Shown: piece by piece, positions 1 to 10,905 of the stretch | Position numbering within the stretch: the first letter of the stretch is position 1 | Layout: every line of letters begins with the position of its first letter | Assembly (NCBI GenBank): GCA_947579605.1 | Contig: OX388327.1 | Location: 7,489,122 to 7,553,121, forward strand | Source of the DNA: Athripsodes cinereus | Lineage: Eukaryota > Arthropoda > Insecta > Trichoptera > Leptoceridae | Direction: 5' to 3' | Length of the DNA: 64,000 bases | Translations under genes and position numbers: made by a program | Notes under the pieces: model-generated | What the model saw: the letters and a program-made list of their open reading frames with translations, nothing else | Told to the model about the DNA's origin: nothing | The model's database searches: none

Positions 1-183
1 ACAATTGTTGGAGTGTCCATTGTGCCCTGTCACATGCATTACAGAGGATATTTTGGAGGCATCTCCACGTACTGTGCATTTTGCACAGCACTGGAGATCA
101 GTTTCATTGGTTTTTTTCTGGGTTTCGACACGATAAAAAGTAACAGACTCCTCATCAGCACAACTAACAGATTGAAAAACTTC
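1..183 (-). CDS. possible internal exon of an unknown gene, cut by the window edge
   Basis: Read on the minus strand, a pyrimidine-rich tract and CTACTACAG (ending at 184) form a plausible splice acceptor. It is followed by 61 codons without a stop that continue off the window. The predicted peptide starts EVFQSVSCADEESVTFYRVE and is rich in cysteine near its end (LQCCAKCTVRGD). I do not recognise the family. The second frame is open for about 165 bases and the third stops early, so the open frame is suggestive rather than decisive. It could be a host exon or a transposon exon. Confidence 0.35.
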
Positions 184-897
184 CTGTAGTAGAAAAACAT
201 ACTTATATTTAATATATAGTAAAAACATCACGGATTATATTTATTTTGGTATTCAGTTCAGTTCAAGTTCATCAACGATTACTTTCTGAGTAGAACCGAG
301 TTTCAGACTAGTAGCTAAGTATCTAAAAAAGTTTATATGTATATTTACCTCTATGGGTATATTATTGTACTCGTACCTACATGCATACAAAATGTGCAAA
401 ATCTAAATAATTATTATCTTTTTATTATATAATATTTTCACATAAATAATTAAAGACCAAATCGCATACAAATTTTTTAATCGTAACTTCATTTGCAAAT
501 ACACTAAACACCTTTTTATTTATCATTCTGTGAGAATAACCTAGTTAAAAAAAAGTTCTTCATCGCCATTAAATCTTAAAAATTAAACGACGAAGCCTTT
601 TCTTCTGTGACGTAGCTGAGTGAGAAAAGGTGTCCCACTCTTTTCTTTAGTTTTTAAGTATCCTGTATTCGCATAGTATAGTGTTCGCAGTGAATATTTC
701 GAAATAATTTTTCATCCCTGTTCTAGAGGGACCCTATACGTCCTACTAACACTGAATAAAACTATGTCAGGTTTTTTGTTACATGTTCATTGTAATGATG
801 AACATAAGTGTTCTGTAAAGCACGTACGGGAGATTTTAAAGAATTATTTGCCGGGGCTCAAAATATATATTTTGACACTTGTATTTTTCACCATTTC
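184..897. other. AT-rich stretch, intron or intergenic
   Basis: No convincing coding sequence. Positions 615-680 match the start of the RTE-tailed repeat in sense orientation (CCCACTCTTTTCT, then AGTATCCTGTATTCG), eroded. The rest is AT-rich and unassigned. Confidence 0.4.
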
Positions 898-1135
898 ATT
901 TTTGAGAATGGCCAATGATTCTTTGGTTCAATGGTTCTTCCATCCACAAGGGTTCCGACGGCCCGGGCGTCCCTCTTTCATAATACACCGTTCCTATAAC
1001 AACGATATCAGAACGCGAGAATCTCTTGGAAGGTAGTGACACAATTGGCGCAGAGTTACTCCGAATGAAGGAAGCTAGTTTTTGCCCTGTGCTCCCGAGA
1101 GGAGCGATGAATGCAATGATGATAATGATAAAGAC
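898..1135 (+). pseudogene. RTE-A LINE 3' fragment
   Basis: This is a 5'-truncated, frameshifted copy of the last ~75 codons of the RTE-A element at 39642-42094. It keeps the stretch encoding FHPQGFRRPGRPSF and the final CPVLPRGA region, but a stop after ESLGR and an indel break the frame. The end ATGATGATAATGATAAAG is a worn version of the RTE-A (GAT)n tail. Confidence 0.7.
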
Positions 1136-1589
1136 ACCGAAAAAAATGCTTTACAATTTTTACAAACTGAGTAGTCAATTTAGCGTTCCAATTAGATCCA
1201 TAACTGGCTATTTACGCCGTCTGTGCCAAATTATCTTGAACACAAACATACGTAATATTATAATTAATAATAATTTGTATTAAAATAGATAGATAGATGC
1301 TTATAACTATTATTTTATTATTATTTTTACCTCCCGTTGTTTTAAACAAAGGAACTTGTACCCCGTACGGAACCATTATTAAACATAAGACACGTACCTA
1401 CTTCTACTACCGCTTGCTGTTTCGTATTGTGTATATATTTCTTGTCTAGTACTTACTTACTAATTGATGGTTACGCAGACAAATGCTTTTTATTAGAAAA
1501 TTGACTTATGTGTTGAATTCTTTGCGCCGACTGACTTACACCAAGAGTTTAAAAATATTAAGTAAAGGTGTTAATCAGTGTAGTAGGTG
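1136..1589. other. unassigned AT-rich stretch
   Basis: AT-rich sequence with short ATTATT runs. I see no gene and no recognisable repeat. Confidence 0.3.
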
Positions 1590-1722
1590 AAAGTAGGTAA
1601 CTCCAAAATCAGCCAACAACGAGCAAACTGGATTGGCCACAACATCAGGCACCCAGGATTGATCATCACCATCACAGAGGGCAGGATCGAAGGCAAAAAT
1701 GGTAAAAGCCGACCAAGAGACA
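1590..1722 (+). pseudogene. RTE-B LINE fragment
   Basis: The peptide ISQQRANWIGHNIRHPGL, followed by an EG-RIEGKNG-SRPRD tract, matches the C-terminal region of the RTE-B ORF at 45396-46350 (ICQQRANWIGHNIRHPGL). Both ends are truncated. It is a dead fragment of the reverse transcriptase C-terminal region. Confidence 0.65.
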
Positions 1723-1909
1723 CCTATAGAATTTCTATGTGTCTGTATTTTTGTGTTATATATTATTATTGTCTTGATTGTTTACTGTTTATGTACAATC
1801 TAAATACGGTATTATTCATGTCTTGATCTTAAACATACCGCTATTACGAGATTGGCATGCATGTACATATTTTTGACTATAGTCACTTTGCACGTCGTAT
1901 GATTAAGAT

Positions 1910-2309
1910 TAGTGATATAATGAATATTCGTATTCGCGAATATTCGCATATTTCAAAGTATTCGCATTCGTATTCGCAAAAAAATATGCGAATGTTTTGC
2001 GAATATTATTTCGGTAATAAAGTATCGGATATTCGGTAAAAGTACCGGATACTTACCCGGTACACTGCAGAAAAATGTACTGTAAGAAAATGTTCATCAA
2101 GAAAACCGAAGAGTTTTGAAATATTTTAAATTCCTATACCATTTTGAAAATTCGGCGACGGGGAGGTAGAAATTTTAATGATTGAGCAATATTGTCGAAA
2201 TCTAAGCAAGTCGATATTCGCTATTCGCATTCGCATTCGCGAATGTCGTCAACAGATATTCGCATTCGCATTCGCGAATATCCAAAAACACACATTCGTT
2301 ACATCACTA
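1910..2309. mobile_element. non-autonomous hAT element (400 bp)
   Basis: Termini are TAGTGATATAATGAATATTC and, inverted, TTAGTGATGTAACGAATGTG. Flanking 8-mers ATTAAGAT (1902-1909) and ATTAAGGT (2310-2317) differ at one base and fit the 8-bp TSD of hAT elements. The interior has arrays of ATTCGC hexamers near both ends and no transposase. The middle (about 2030-2180) is shared with the disrupted element at 33680-34475. Confidence 0.8.
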
Positions 2310-2314
2310 ATTAA

Positions 2315-2981
2315 GGTCCGCGATATCCAAAACGTTAACCAAGTAGTTAACTTGTTGTCAAGAGTTAACCATAAGTTAACTCAAGAAATGGTGATATCCA
2401 ATGTCTGTTACGGAGATAACAAGTGGTTATTTACAACCACCCGATTTTCATGAGTTAACTATCGAATCCACGAGTTAACTTTGAGAATGAATATTTTTTT
2501 TTCGTCTGTAGATGGTGCTATATATGTCATCAATTTGACAGTTACATAGTTTGTCATTTTGGTTTGAGAATATTATGTTATAATAATATAATATATTGAT
2601 CAAAACTGGATAATTATCTTCATAATAATGTTGATACATCATCCGATGAACAATATTATTGATACTTTCAAAACACTCGTCAACATGAGCAACACGTTAG
2701 AATTTAAAATGGCGGCTCCAAACAACCAGTGAAGTGTCAAATAACTTCCCTAGTGTTGCCACTCGTACGACAAAAGTGCGTAAAAATTAAATTTCAACCG
2801 ATTTGTACTAAGGTATTGCCATATGTGAATACTGTTTACATCACTACAGAAAGTTAACCTCTGGTTAAGTAACCATTGTAAATTATTTTTATGATATCAC
2901 CAAACGCCGAACATGAACAAGTTAACTCATAACAGTTGATTACTTAACCAGTGGTTAAGTTCTATTTGGATATCGCGGCCC
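2315..2981. mobile_element. PIF/Harbinger-like MITE (667 bp)
   Basis: Terminal inverted repeats begin GGTCCGCGATATCCAAA and GGGCCGCGATATCCAAA. They are flanked by TAA on both sides (2312-2314 and 2982-2984), the TWA target duplication typical of PIF/Harbinger. Subterminal regions repeat the motif GTTAAC/AGTTAACT many times on both strands, as expected of transposase-binding sites. No ORF. It lies next to the hAT MITE, overlapping its 3' TSD. Confidence 0.75.
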
Positions 2982-3032
2982 TAAGATCAATACAAAATCA
3001 AGTCTTATTTTGGTTGTGTCAAGAGTAACCTT

Positions 3033-3860
3033 ACGGATCTTTAAAAGCGAACACGTGTTGAGTAGGTAGGTACAATGAACAGGAGAGCATGCATGTATGA
3101 GCCATCACTTCAAATGACGTTTTTATTGTGTCAAAAAAGTCTGACGCAAATCGTGCATTGTTTCCTTGTGCACTAATTAAACACCTGTTATTTTAAAATC
3201 TACATATTTAGACTTCTAAATGAAGAACAATGTAATATGTAATTTAAACTATTGTGGCTGTCTGTACATACACTATTAAAGATATAATATGAATAATATT
3301 ACAACTAATATGTACTATCAGGTACTAATACCAATACGGAATACAAGTTATATTTACCAGATCGCCTATGTTTTAGGCTGATTGGGATAGTCAGTCGAAT
3401 TTCAAAATTCCTAAGTTATAAAGGTACTCAAAAAGATTATTAAATATGTCTGTTCAATTGTTTAATAGTATTGACATATTGTTTGGAAATTGTTTATTTA
3501 TTTATTTCACAGAGATACACAAACAAAAAATTGATCCAGTCAAGCCAACCCCCCAATTGAGCATTTCTACAGAATGCACGTTGAAAAAAATTATACAAAG
3601 AAGTGAATATAGGAGTAAAAGTAAACTCTTGCTTAAGAACAAGTTATATTTATTAAGTTTTGATTATCTAATAGTGCATGCTAAGATGCTCTCAAAATGG
3701 GGAACTGGACAGATCTTAACAAAATGTATTTGAAAGAATTTATGCATTGTATTGTCAGTTTTCTGTGTCTCTAATAAAATCTACGTAAAAACAAAAGCTG
3801 AATTTGTAAGAAGGGAAAAGATCTTTTTTTCTGGGATCACCATAGCTAAAAGCTAAATGG
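3033..3860. other. unassigned AT-rich stretch
   Basis: No coding signal I trust. A 95-codon open frame at 3446-3733 has no recognisable motif and a composition like random AT-rich sequence. Confidence 0.3.
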
Positions 3861-4011
3861 TAGCCCGTAGACAATTTGTACTTAGCGATCGTCTACTGGC
3901 GAACTTTTCGACAATCTACCTACACGTACCGTATAATTATGCGTTATTGTTGCAGTTATTGACGAAAATTCGTTTGTAGGCGATCGCCAAGTACAAATTG
4001 TCTACGGGCTC
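3861..4011. mobile_element. short inverted-repeat MITE (~150 bp)
   Basis: The two ends are inverted copies over about 60 bp, starting AGCCCGTAGACAATTTGTAC and including GCGATCG. ATGG occurs on both outer sides, offset by one base, so the TSD is uncertain. No coding capacity. Confidence 0.7.
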
Positions 4012-4735
4012 ATGGTTGCAATGTGAGGACTTTGCAATAACACTCCCTTCTCCTCTTTAGATCGGAAACTTATTGCACCTAGGTTATTCCTCCAGAGATA
4101 TCATCTGTCCATTGAAATATTTATAAGACCTCTACCCTCTCCAAGCAAAGTTTTTCAACACATATATCGAATGACTATTATTTTTAGTGTTAACCTTATG
4201 TAACTCTTGAGGTATAATCAAATTATTCAATGCCTTTTTACGAATATGTATCCTAGGATTTTGAATAAAAGGCCTTTTATAACATTTAACCTACAACATG
4301 TTATTATTATTCTATATTCTAATGCGATATTTTATTATTACTAGGTACGATGCTCGTATATTATATATCTGCACACGGTTAATGGTGGAAGTGTATTGTT
4401 TAACGCTATTCACAATAATAATACTAAGTAGATATTTGGTAAGTTGCATCAACTTTTACGTTGTTTAGACTTGAACTCGTTATTAAGAATATCACCCATC
4501 AATTACAAATTAGGCAAATTATTGATAGGGTGACCATGCTTAAAATTAAATTTAATTAAAAAAATACGCTTGAGATATTTTGATATCTCTTTCAATTCTG
4601 GCTGTAGAAATTGATATTAATCATTTTAACCTGATTTGTAATTAGAATTCTTGCTACAAATCTGCTTGATGTTTTTTTTTCCGATTTTGTTGTTGATTCC
4701 AACAAAAACAACTGACGTTGGGGCCTTTGCTGATT
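4012..4735. other. unassigned AT-rich stretch
   Basis: Nothing recognisable. No long frame and no clear repeat termini. Confidence 0.3.
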
Positions 4736-4739
4736 CAAC

Positions 4740-4935
4740 ACTATCCCATCACGCCACATCCCACAAGTGGGTTTGCCAGCAGACTAGCCAGGTGCGTTAA
4801 GCACGCAAGCTGTCCTCTCCGTGCCAATAAAAAATTAAGATGAATGGCAAACCTTATCGCTGAATTTTAAATGTAACATATCTTTATTTCTTCGAACACC
4901 TGCCTTTTACAGTACCTACACTCGAAAATTCACGG
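4740..4935 (-). repeat. RTE-tailed repeat copy
   Basis: Antisense copy of the high-copy repeat best seen at 57133-57385. It shows the CACGCCACATCCCACAAGTG end, the CTCTCCGTGCCAAT block, the ATCGCTGAATTT block and TTCGAACACCTGCCTTTTAC. It is indel-rich and truncated. Confidence 0.6.
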
Positions 4936-5796
4936 AAAAAATACGATTAAGATAAAACAAAACCTTTGCTGATTCACATATTGTTTTTGATTATTTGTTT
5001 ATGTAAAATTGTGCAAATTATGCAAACCGTTGATTTGTCAATAAATGGCAACACGAACATTGACCATTTTTCTACCAAGATGCATAATTAAGAATAAAAA
5101 ATAATTATATGCTATTTCAGCATGGTCACCCTAATTAGTTTATAATATATGCCAAATTATAGACTAGCTCTGTAACACACAACCATGATAAATTTGGTTT
5201 TAATTAATTATTTTTTGTTTGCAATTACTACGTATGAAGATGAAAAATACAAAGGTACTCGCCTTATTATCCACATATAAATATTAAAGCGTGTTCCTAA
5301 ATATGTATGTTCATAATTATGTCGTCTAATTTACGGATAGAAACACAAGCTGTTCTATTTTTACTATATTTATTATTAGGCTACAGTGACCTAGTTTCGA
5401 CTTACAAACTCATTGTCAAACACATAAATTAATATGGATTTTTACAAAATGAACGTCAACTCAACTGATAAATTATGTCGTTTGAGGATACCGTGGTAAG
5501 TCAAGACATTGGGAAAGAAATACACCCAACACAAGGTCTCTTCTTTATGGAAGGTTTCATGCTAAAAGCATTATAAATATCTTATTTGTTGAGAGATAAA
5601 TTACTTACAGTTCATGTTTTTAAGGTCTCAAAATTCTATTTTTGTAAAGATTTTCTTAAAAGTATTAGAATTTGACTTATTTCACGGTCCTATCTATTTT
5701 GTTAAAAAAAAAATTTCAACATAAAAAGACTGATCTTCATGGTCCCTCCGCGGATTCGGGTTGGAGACTACATAATATATATTAAGTAAGTTCGTC
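4936..5796. other. AT-rich stretch with one shared motif
   Basis: Mostly unassigned. 5388-5430 (CCTAGTTTCGACTTACAAA, then TTGTCAAAC) recurs at 26062-26096 inside the ribozyme-like repeat region. It may be an eroded relative of the hammerhead-like motifs there. Confidence 0.3.
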
Positions 5797-5990
5797 TGTA
5801 GCCTAGAGGTAGAGTCGAAGCTGAGACTCGTGGTCGATCCCAGGTGCCGGCAAACTCCCCTTTCACGATCGAACCTAATCTGATCTTTCTTGAGTGCTCC
5901 TCCCAAACCGAAGGGCAGATAATAGCCTCCTTCATTGACAGTATCTTTGGATCACTTCTTTCCACAACATTCCCAACTCTTTGATATTGT
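5797..5990 (+). mobile_element. tRNA-derived SINE candidate
   Basis: TGTAGCCTAGAGG (about 5798) resembles a pol III A box, and GGTCGATCCCA 30 bases later resembles a B box. That is the layout of a tRNA-derived SINE head. An unrelated body runs to about 5990. No second copy was noticed in the window, so the family is unconfirmed. Confidence 0.45.
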
Positions 5991-6187
5991 TGTCATAATT
6001 ATGACTGGTGTATGGTGAAAAAAAGACTCAAAGTGCGCATCTGGTTAAATTCCATAGATAATTCTCAAAACGTATGTAACAACATCAACGGTATGTAATC
6101 TATTTTAACAAAGTCTCTTTGACACCGTCATGTTTTAAATTTAGAATTTCCAATAACTGTTGTCAAAAAGAATACCTACATACTGTT

Positions 6188-6236
6188 ATTATATCCACAA
6201 GGTTTCCGATTATCTCGATGTCCCTCTATTGGATGG
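6188..6236 (+). pseudogene. small RTE-A fragment
   Basis: TATCCACAAGGTTTCCGA followed by CGATGTCCCTCT matches the QGFRRPGRPS-coding part of RTE-A at about 41910-41940. It is only about 50 bp long and worn. Confidence 0.4.
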
Positions 6237-7325
6237 TGGCATGAAAAAAAAATATGAGCAGTACCGGGTTCAAAGCTAGTTCTTAATAAAAACAATTGTG
6301 TTTATTATGAAACATCGGTTAGAAAACTATAATACTTAGTAATTAGAATAATCACAATACAAAATTTATTATAAACTAGGTATTTTTAATAATATGTAGT
6401 TTTCTAATAAAATTTTAACAATATTTTAATATCGTTAAAATATTCTTACAACTAGCAAATTTATCCAGTTCTTGCACGGAATTTTAATTACAAATCGGTT
6501 TTCTTAATTTTTTTTTAAAAATGGACTAACATAATAAAAATGGACTTATACAGTGTTTTTTAATTTTAGAAAAAATAAGTATTTTACAGTCATAATTATT
6601 TGTATATATGTATCTACAATAGAATCTACAGAAAAATTTAAATGCCGTGATGGTATGAATGAATGAATGAATACATATTTTTCAATAAAATATTTTTTTG
6701 TTTTTAATCGGCAAACATTCTCTATGTAAGCTATACATTTTTGTAGTAAATTAACAGTGAAAGGATTCGAAACAGGGATCAATTGATTGAAACTCCGTGA
6801 TTTGAACATCATAAGGTATTACCATTACCAATCATCAGAGGTTTTCAACTATAATTATTTAAAAAGACTTCTTAGTAAAAATAATCTAAACAAAGTGATT
6901 TATCCAATAATCTACCTGCAAGTAATAGACATGTTTGTCATAGACTCTGCGTCAATGAGAAAAATAAAACGTTCAGAATGGATGGCATACCTCATTGCTA
7001 AATTCAAGATATTACATATCACATACATCATATTTTACGAAAATAGCTAATTGAAGAGGATTCAGAAAAAAAGTGAGATAACTGTTGTAGTTGATATTTT
7101 CGACCGACGGTAGGTACTTGGTGGAAGTTCATGTTAAATTTATAAAAATATTTTGTTTTATTTTATTAATTTGGGAAAACTATTCATTGCCGGTGACGAC
7201 ACCACAGAATAAGTTTGGTTGGTTAACTTTAAGAAATCGTCTTAAAACAATAATATACTCGCCGTCTAAACCATTTCAATTTTGTACAGTAATATTACCT
7301 ATATCAATTTTAATTTTTCAGGTGT
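6237..7325. other. AT-rich stretch with a worn RTE-tailed repeat piece
   Basis: 6945-7025 resembles the antisense RTE-tailed repeat (TTCAGAATGGATGGCATACC, then CTCATTGCTAAATTCAAGAT). The open frames at 6546-6812, 6787-7050 and 7091-7489 have no recognisable motif and look like chance. Confidence 0.35.
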
Positions 7326-7329
7326 ATTT

Positions 7330-7735
7330 TCACTTCTTCTTCTTCTTCTCCGTCGCCTTTATCCATTTATTTGAGATCAGTGGGCCTAGTCAAAACACAT
7401 TTAAGCGTTACGTTTTCGTTTCGTTTTCGTTCAAACGCGGACGACGTTGCGAGAACGCGTCAATTTTCGGAGCTAAAATACACAAGTAGCTCCGAAAATT
7501 GACGCGTTCTCGCAACCTCATCTTGTTTGAACGAAAACGAAACGAAAACGTAATGACTAGGTCTACAGCTCTCCCAGTCCTCATCCGCCAAGTCCTCCCG
7601 TCCACTACATTCCCCAAACACAGCTCTGTCTCTCTCAGGTCCCTAGCAAATTGTGGACATCTAGGTTGTCATTGGTCTGCCTGGTCTTCTGGGTCCTATT
7701 TCTGTATTTTCATGTCCATTGTCCTTTTTATCATA
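7330..7735 (-). pseudogene. RTE-C LINE 3' fragment, split by a fold-back element
   Basis: On the minus strand the end GAAGAAGAAGAAG and the flanking block match the 3' end of the RTE-C insertion at 36479-36999. 7564-7735 matches its upstream C-terminal coding region (TGGACATCTAGGTTGTCA-type block). A palindromic element at 7383-7563 interrupts it. Stops and indels mark it as dead. Confidence 0.65.
7383..7563. mobile_element. fold-back (palindromic) element inside an RTE-C fragment
   Basis: The right half is largely the reverse complement of the left half: ACGTTTTCGTTTCGTTTTCG, then GTTGCGAGAACGCGTCAATT, with inverted partners. Termini read CCTAGTCA. The left half is related to the element at 20501-20617 (TCAAAACACATTT.AGCGTTA and AAAATACACAAGT blocks). 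No coding capacity. Confidence 0.65.
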
Positions 7736-7815
7736 ACATTATCTCAAAATGTGTCCATACCATCTTAGTAGGTATATGCTTATTTGACGAAATAAACGGA
7801 TTTGAATTTGAATCT
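7736..7815 (+). repeat. LINE-type 3' tail fragment
   Basis: TATATGCTTATTTGACGAAA, then TAAACGGATTTGAATTTGAA resembles the polyadenylation-signal-bearing 3' ends of lepidopteran LINEs. A related tail lies at 42355-42490 on the other strand. Confidence 0.4.
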
Positions 7816-8329
7816 TAATCTGTTTTCAGTTACTTTTTCACTATTTCAATTTTATTTACACATTCCGAATAGATACAAAATCTGACACATAGTTTTATAA
7901 GATACATAAATATTTTTTTCACAATAATTACCTACAACAGCGCACTCACTCATTACTACACAAATCAGATTGTTCACATTAATTTGGCTCCAACTGTAGA
8001 CGTAACTAATAATAATAATAATACTACTGTACATAATCAACACGATTATTATATATTTTGTTATATTAATGATATGTAGATTGTACAAAATGCTCACAGT
8101 TCATTTAGTTCCGGGTTGATGACTGCAATTTTTTTTATTAGTGACCTGTGGAATGCACTACAATGTATTGTAATAATTTATTTGAAGATTCTAAAGAGTA
8201 TTTTAATCAAAACTTCATCCAATAAGGAGAGTATTAGAGAGTGTCCAAGATAAGAAGGCCTAATAGATGTGTCTGAAAAAAAACAATTACCCATTGAATA
8301 ACATCATATCATCATATCTTTGGGTAAGA
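7816..8329. other. unassigned AT-rich stretch
   Basis: No gene or clear repeat seen. Confidence 0.3.
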
Positions 8330-9090
8330 TAGTTTGTATTATACCAAATTTGTATTTTATTATACCAACGTTATTGTATGGCTGCGAAACCTGGGTCCCG
8401 TACAGAAGACACATTAAGTCCTTGGAAAAACTACAACAACGTCAGCTAAGACAGATTTTAAAAATACGGTGGTTCCACAAGGTGTCGAATGCCGAAGTTC
8501 TTAGGAAAGCCAACTGTTGTAGAGCTGGAATATTGGTATCACAAAGTGCCATGCGTTGGTCTGCAGGGTTACTCTTGACAAAACTAAACACGATCTTAAT
8601 CTAGTCTTGATCTTGATCATACGACCCACGAAGGGACTATGGTCAAAAACACCGCGTTACCGCTAAAGCGCGAATGGTTTGCGTGTAATTTTGGCCGATA
8701 GTCACTTCGTGCGTCGTATGATCAAGATCAAGACTAGATTAAGATCGTGTTTAGTTTTTTCAAGAGTAGCCCCGCTGGTCATGTCGTTCGAATGCACAAT
8801 AACCGACTCCCAAAAAACATAAATATTATTTGGGGAGCTCGTACATGGGAGAAGAAACCAAGGTGGCCAACGTAAGCGATACAAAGACGTCCTTCATACC
8901 ATCTTGAAGGACAGTAATATCCAGCACACCTGGGAACAGGACGCTACTGATCGCACCAAGTGGAGAAAATTGACGTATAGCTACAGCCCAAATGACAGAA
9001 GACACCAAGGCCCACCTGCGGGAGAACGTCCATGTCCCAAATGCGACAGAGTTGAGAGTGTGCTTGTCTCAGATTGGCCTATTTAGTCAT
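8330..9090 (+). pseudogene. LINE reverse transcriptase C-terminal remnant
   Basis: 8360-8563 encodes LLYGCETW, then LEKLQQRQLRQILKIRWFHK, the post-RT region of LINE ORFs. The frame resumes after the insertion at 8564-8774 as GHVVRMHNNRLP, then HTWEQDATDRTKWRKL, and ends near WPI with a stop. The insertion and a few frame changes make it a pseudogene. It is distinct from RTE-A to RTE-E. Confidence 0.7.
8564..8774. mobile_element. inverted-repeat MITE with CTG target duplication (211 bp)
   Basis: About 75 bp at each end are inverted copies, starting CAGGGTTACTCTTGAC on the left and CGGGGCTACTCTTGA on the right, and including CTAAACACGATCTTAATCTA. CTG flanks both sides (8561-8563 and 8775-8777). 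Removing the element plus one CTG restores the LINE frame as MRWSGHVVRM, which fixes the boundaries. No coding capacity. The superfamily is not clear. Confidence 0.85.
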
Positions 9091-9278
9091 CTGAGATGGC
9101 ACAGTAGAGTGGATACAGCACAGACAGATCCGCCGTGAAACTGAAGCGCTCACGATACTCGATTTGTCGAGTTGTTGGCATATAATCTCAAGGGTGCGGA
9201 AATCTATGTATGTTGGAAGAGCGATGTCTTCATTTTGCTGCTGACATTGCTATTGATTGGCTTTCACCTGCACGCCTT

Positions 9279-9755
9279 TCACGTACATACCTGCACGCAG
9301 AAACTCCTGAGATATCCGGGTGGAGGCGGGTCTCTCTTCAATGATTGGTTTTCACAAAGGTCTTCGGGGAGTCGATTCCAGATGACGGGCCCTGCAATAT
9401 CAAAAACCCTGTCACAGAAGCAAGACTGTATTGGATTATTGATCTCGTCCAGCATATTGGTGGATGTCTTTGCTGAGCATAATGGTATAACTGCCGCTGT
9501 TTTGAGAACACAGAGCTTAGAAGATGACAGAGATAAATTGATGTTATTCAAAGCCTTGTAGATCATAAGGCACATTTTGTATTGGACCCTTTCACCTTCT
9601 CTTGTGTAACCTTTCACCAATGTAACTTTTCCGGCAAAGGAGTGATGTAATCACCCTTATCCTTGTGAAAAACAAGCCTTGCAGATCCATTGAATACCAT
9701 TTGTAGGCGGTTTAGTTGGATCTGCGGCAGTCCTACACGTAGTATATGGCAATTG
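9279..9755 (-). pseudogene. CR1/L2/Rex-type LINE C-terminal remnant
   Basis: On the minus strand the peptide QIQLNRLQMVFNGSARLVF, then DYITPLPEKLHW, then (shifted frame) YKMCLMIYKALNNINLS and FCDRVFDIAGPVIWNRLPED is the typical C-terminal region of CR1/L2-like LINE ORFs. A frameshift lies near 9610. The last codons are replaced by a piece of repeat family C (RDPPPPGYLRS). Not functional. Confidence 0.7.
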
Positions 9756-10670
9756 TTTGAAAATGAACATATATTTAAGTCATCAAATAAATTAATATTT
9801 TCAAATTAAATATTAAGGAAACAAAATCTTTTTTGTTTTCTTTTCGTTTTGAGATACAATAATTTAATGATTATTTTTAAAATTGATGTTTTCGTAAAAT
9901 AATATCTCCACAGCTTAATAAATAAATAAAGACTTACTAAAACCAGCCTGAACCGATTCTTAAGCATCAGAGCACCTTTCCTGTTTCGTACTAAAGGGAG
10001 TTCATACATTCTTTTGCATGTGCTTATGAGGTGTCTGTTGAGTAATGTAATTATTCATCAATTTTCTATTCAAACGAACAAAACTACAATAATCTTTGAT
10101 TACTCAACGACAAGAATAATTTGTCGTTCGAGAGAATCGTGTGTAACGAAAATGACAAATACACAGCAACAATAATGACAATATTATATTTTTATATAAA
10201 ATCATATCGAAAACAATGATAATGGTTTTAGAAAAATGTATGTATGAAAAGTTTTATTGTTATACCTATGGGTTTATAATTTAGTTCCTGTACTAGCTGT
10301 GAAATAATAATAAATAATAATAATAACAATATTCCGACACACTCAATAGTTAATAGTTCTATTGTCAAGAGAAATCATAATCATCACTTATTTAGAGATG
10401 TAGATTATAATCGATGTTATTGGAAAGAAACATCTTTTATTTTTTTTATTTTCACTGTCCGTAGGCCCTTATTATGTAGGCACTTGGACTTATGATATTT
10501 ACAGCATATTTCATACATAGGTACTATATTTATAACATATTATTTGATACATATTAGTAATAAATAGAGCAGTCACAGAATAACTTTTATTTCTGTTGAA
10601 TTCATTTATAAGTTATTCTCATCCCATCATCCAAAAACCTTAGCACGAGATTTATAAATATTTTCTGGTA
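9756..10670. other. unassigned AT-rich stretch
   Basis: AT-rich, with ATAATAATAA runs near 10305-10330. No gene or repeat recognised. Confidence 0.3.
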
Positions 10671-10674
10671 CCAG

Positions 10675-10905
10675 TTGTTTAAGTAGGAGAGTTTCGTTTA
10701 AGTTGGCCTCTCACTCTCTTTTCTAAGTTTTGAGTGCTTTGCAAAATGCAGGTGTTTGTAAAATAATATGTCAGACTACACATCCGCATTAATGAGATAT
10801 GTAAATAACCCGTGTTTTTTTTCCATGACGTAAAATATACGACTTTGTGGACGGACATGCAGATAATCTGCTGGCTACCTCATCTATGGGACATTATTAT
10901 GATGG
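10675..10905 (+). repeat. RTE-tailed repeat copy, sense
   Basis: Carries CTCTCACTCTCTTTTCTAAG, the AAAATGCAGGTGTTTGTAAA block and the end CTGCTGGCTACC, then ATTATGATGG. It is worn, lacks part of the middle and has no tail array. Confidence 0.55.

Larger units (their letters stand above)
1800..3032. mobile_element. old inverted-repeat element split by two later insertions
   Basis: 1805-1909 and 2982-3032 together resemble the right half of the inverted-repeat element at 8564-8774. The shared blocks are the ATAGTCACTT...CGTCGTATGAT..AAG segment and the terminal TCAAGAGTA segment. Between them lie a hAT MITE (1910-2309) and a PIF/Harbinger-like MITE (2315-2981). The left terminus is eroded and cannot be placed exactly. 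Confidence 0.5.

Noticed and set aside
7091..7617. Open frames of 132 and 69 codons
   Set aside because: They run through the fold-back element and a LINE fragment. No domain, and the composition is explained by repeats.
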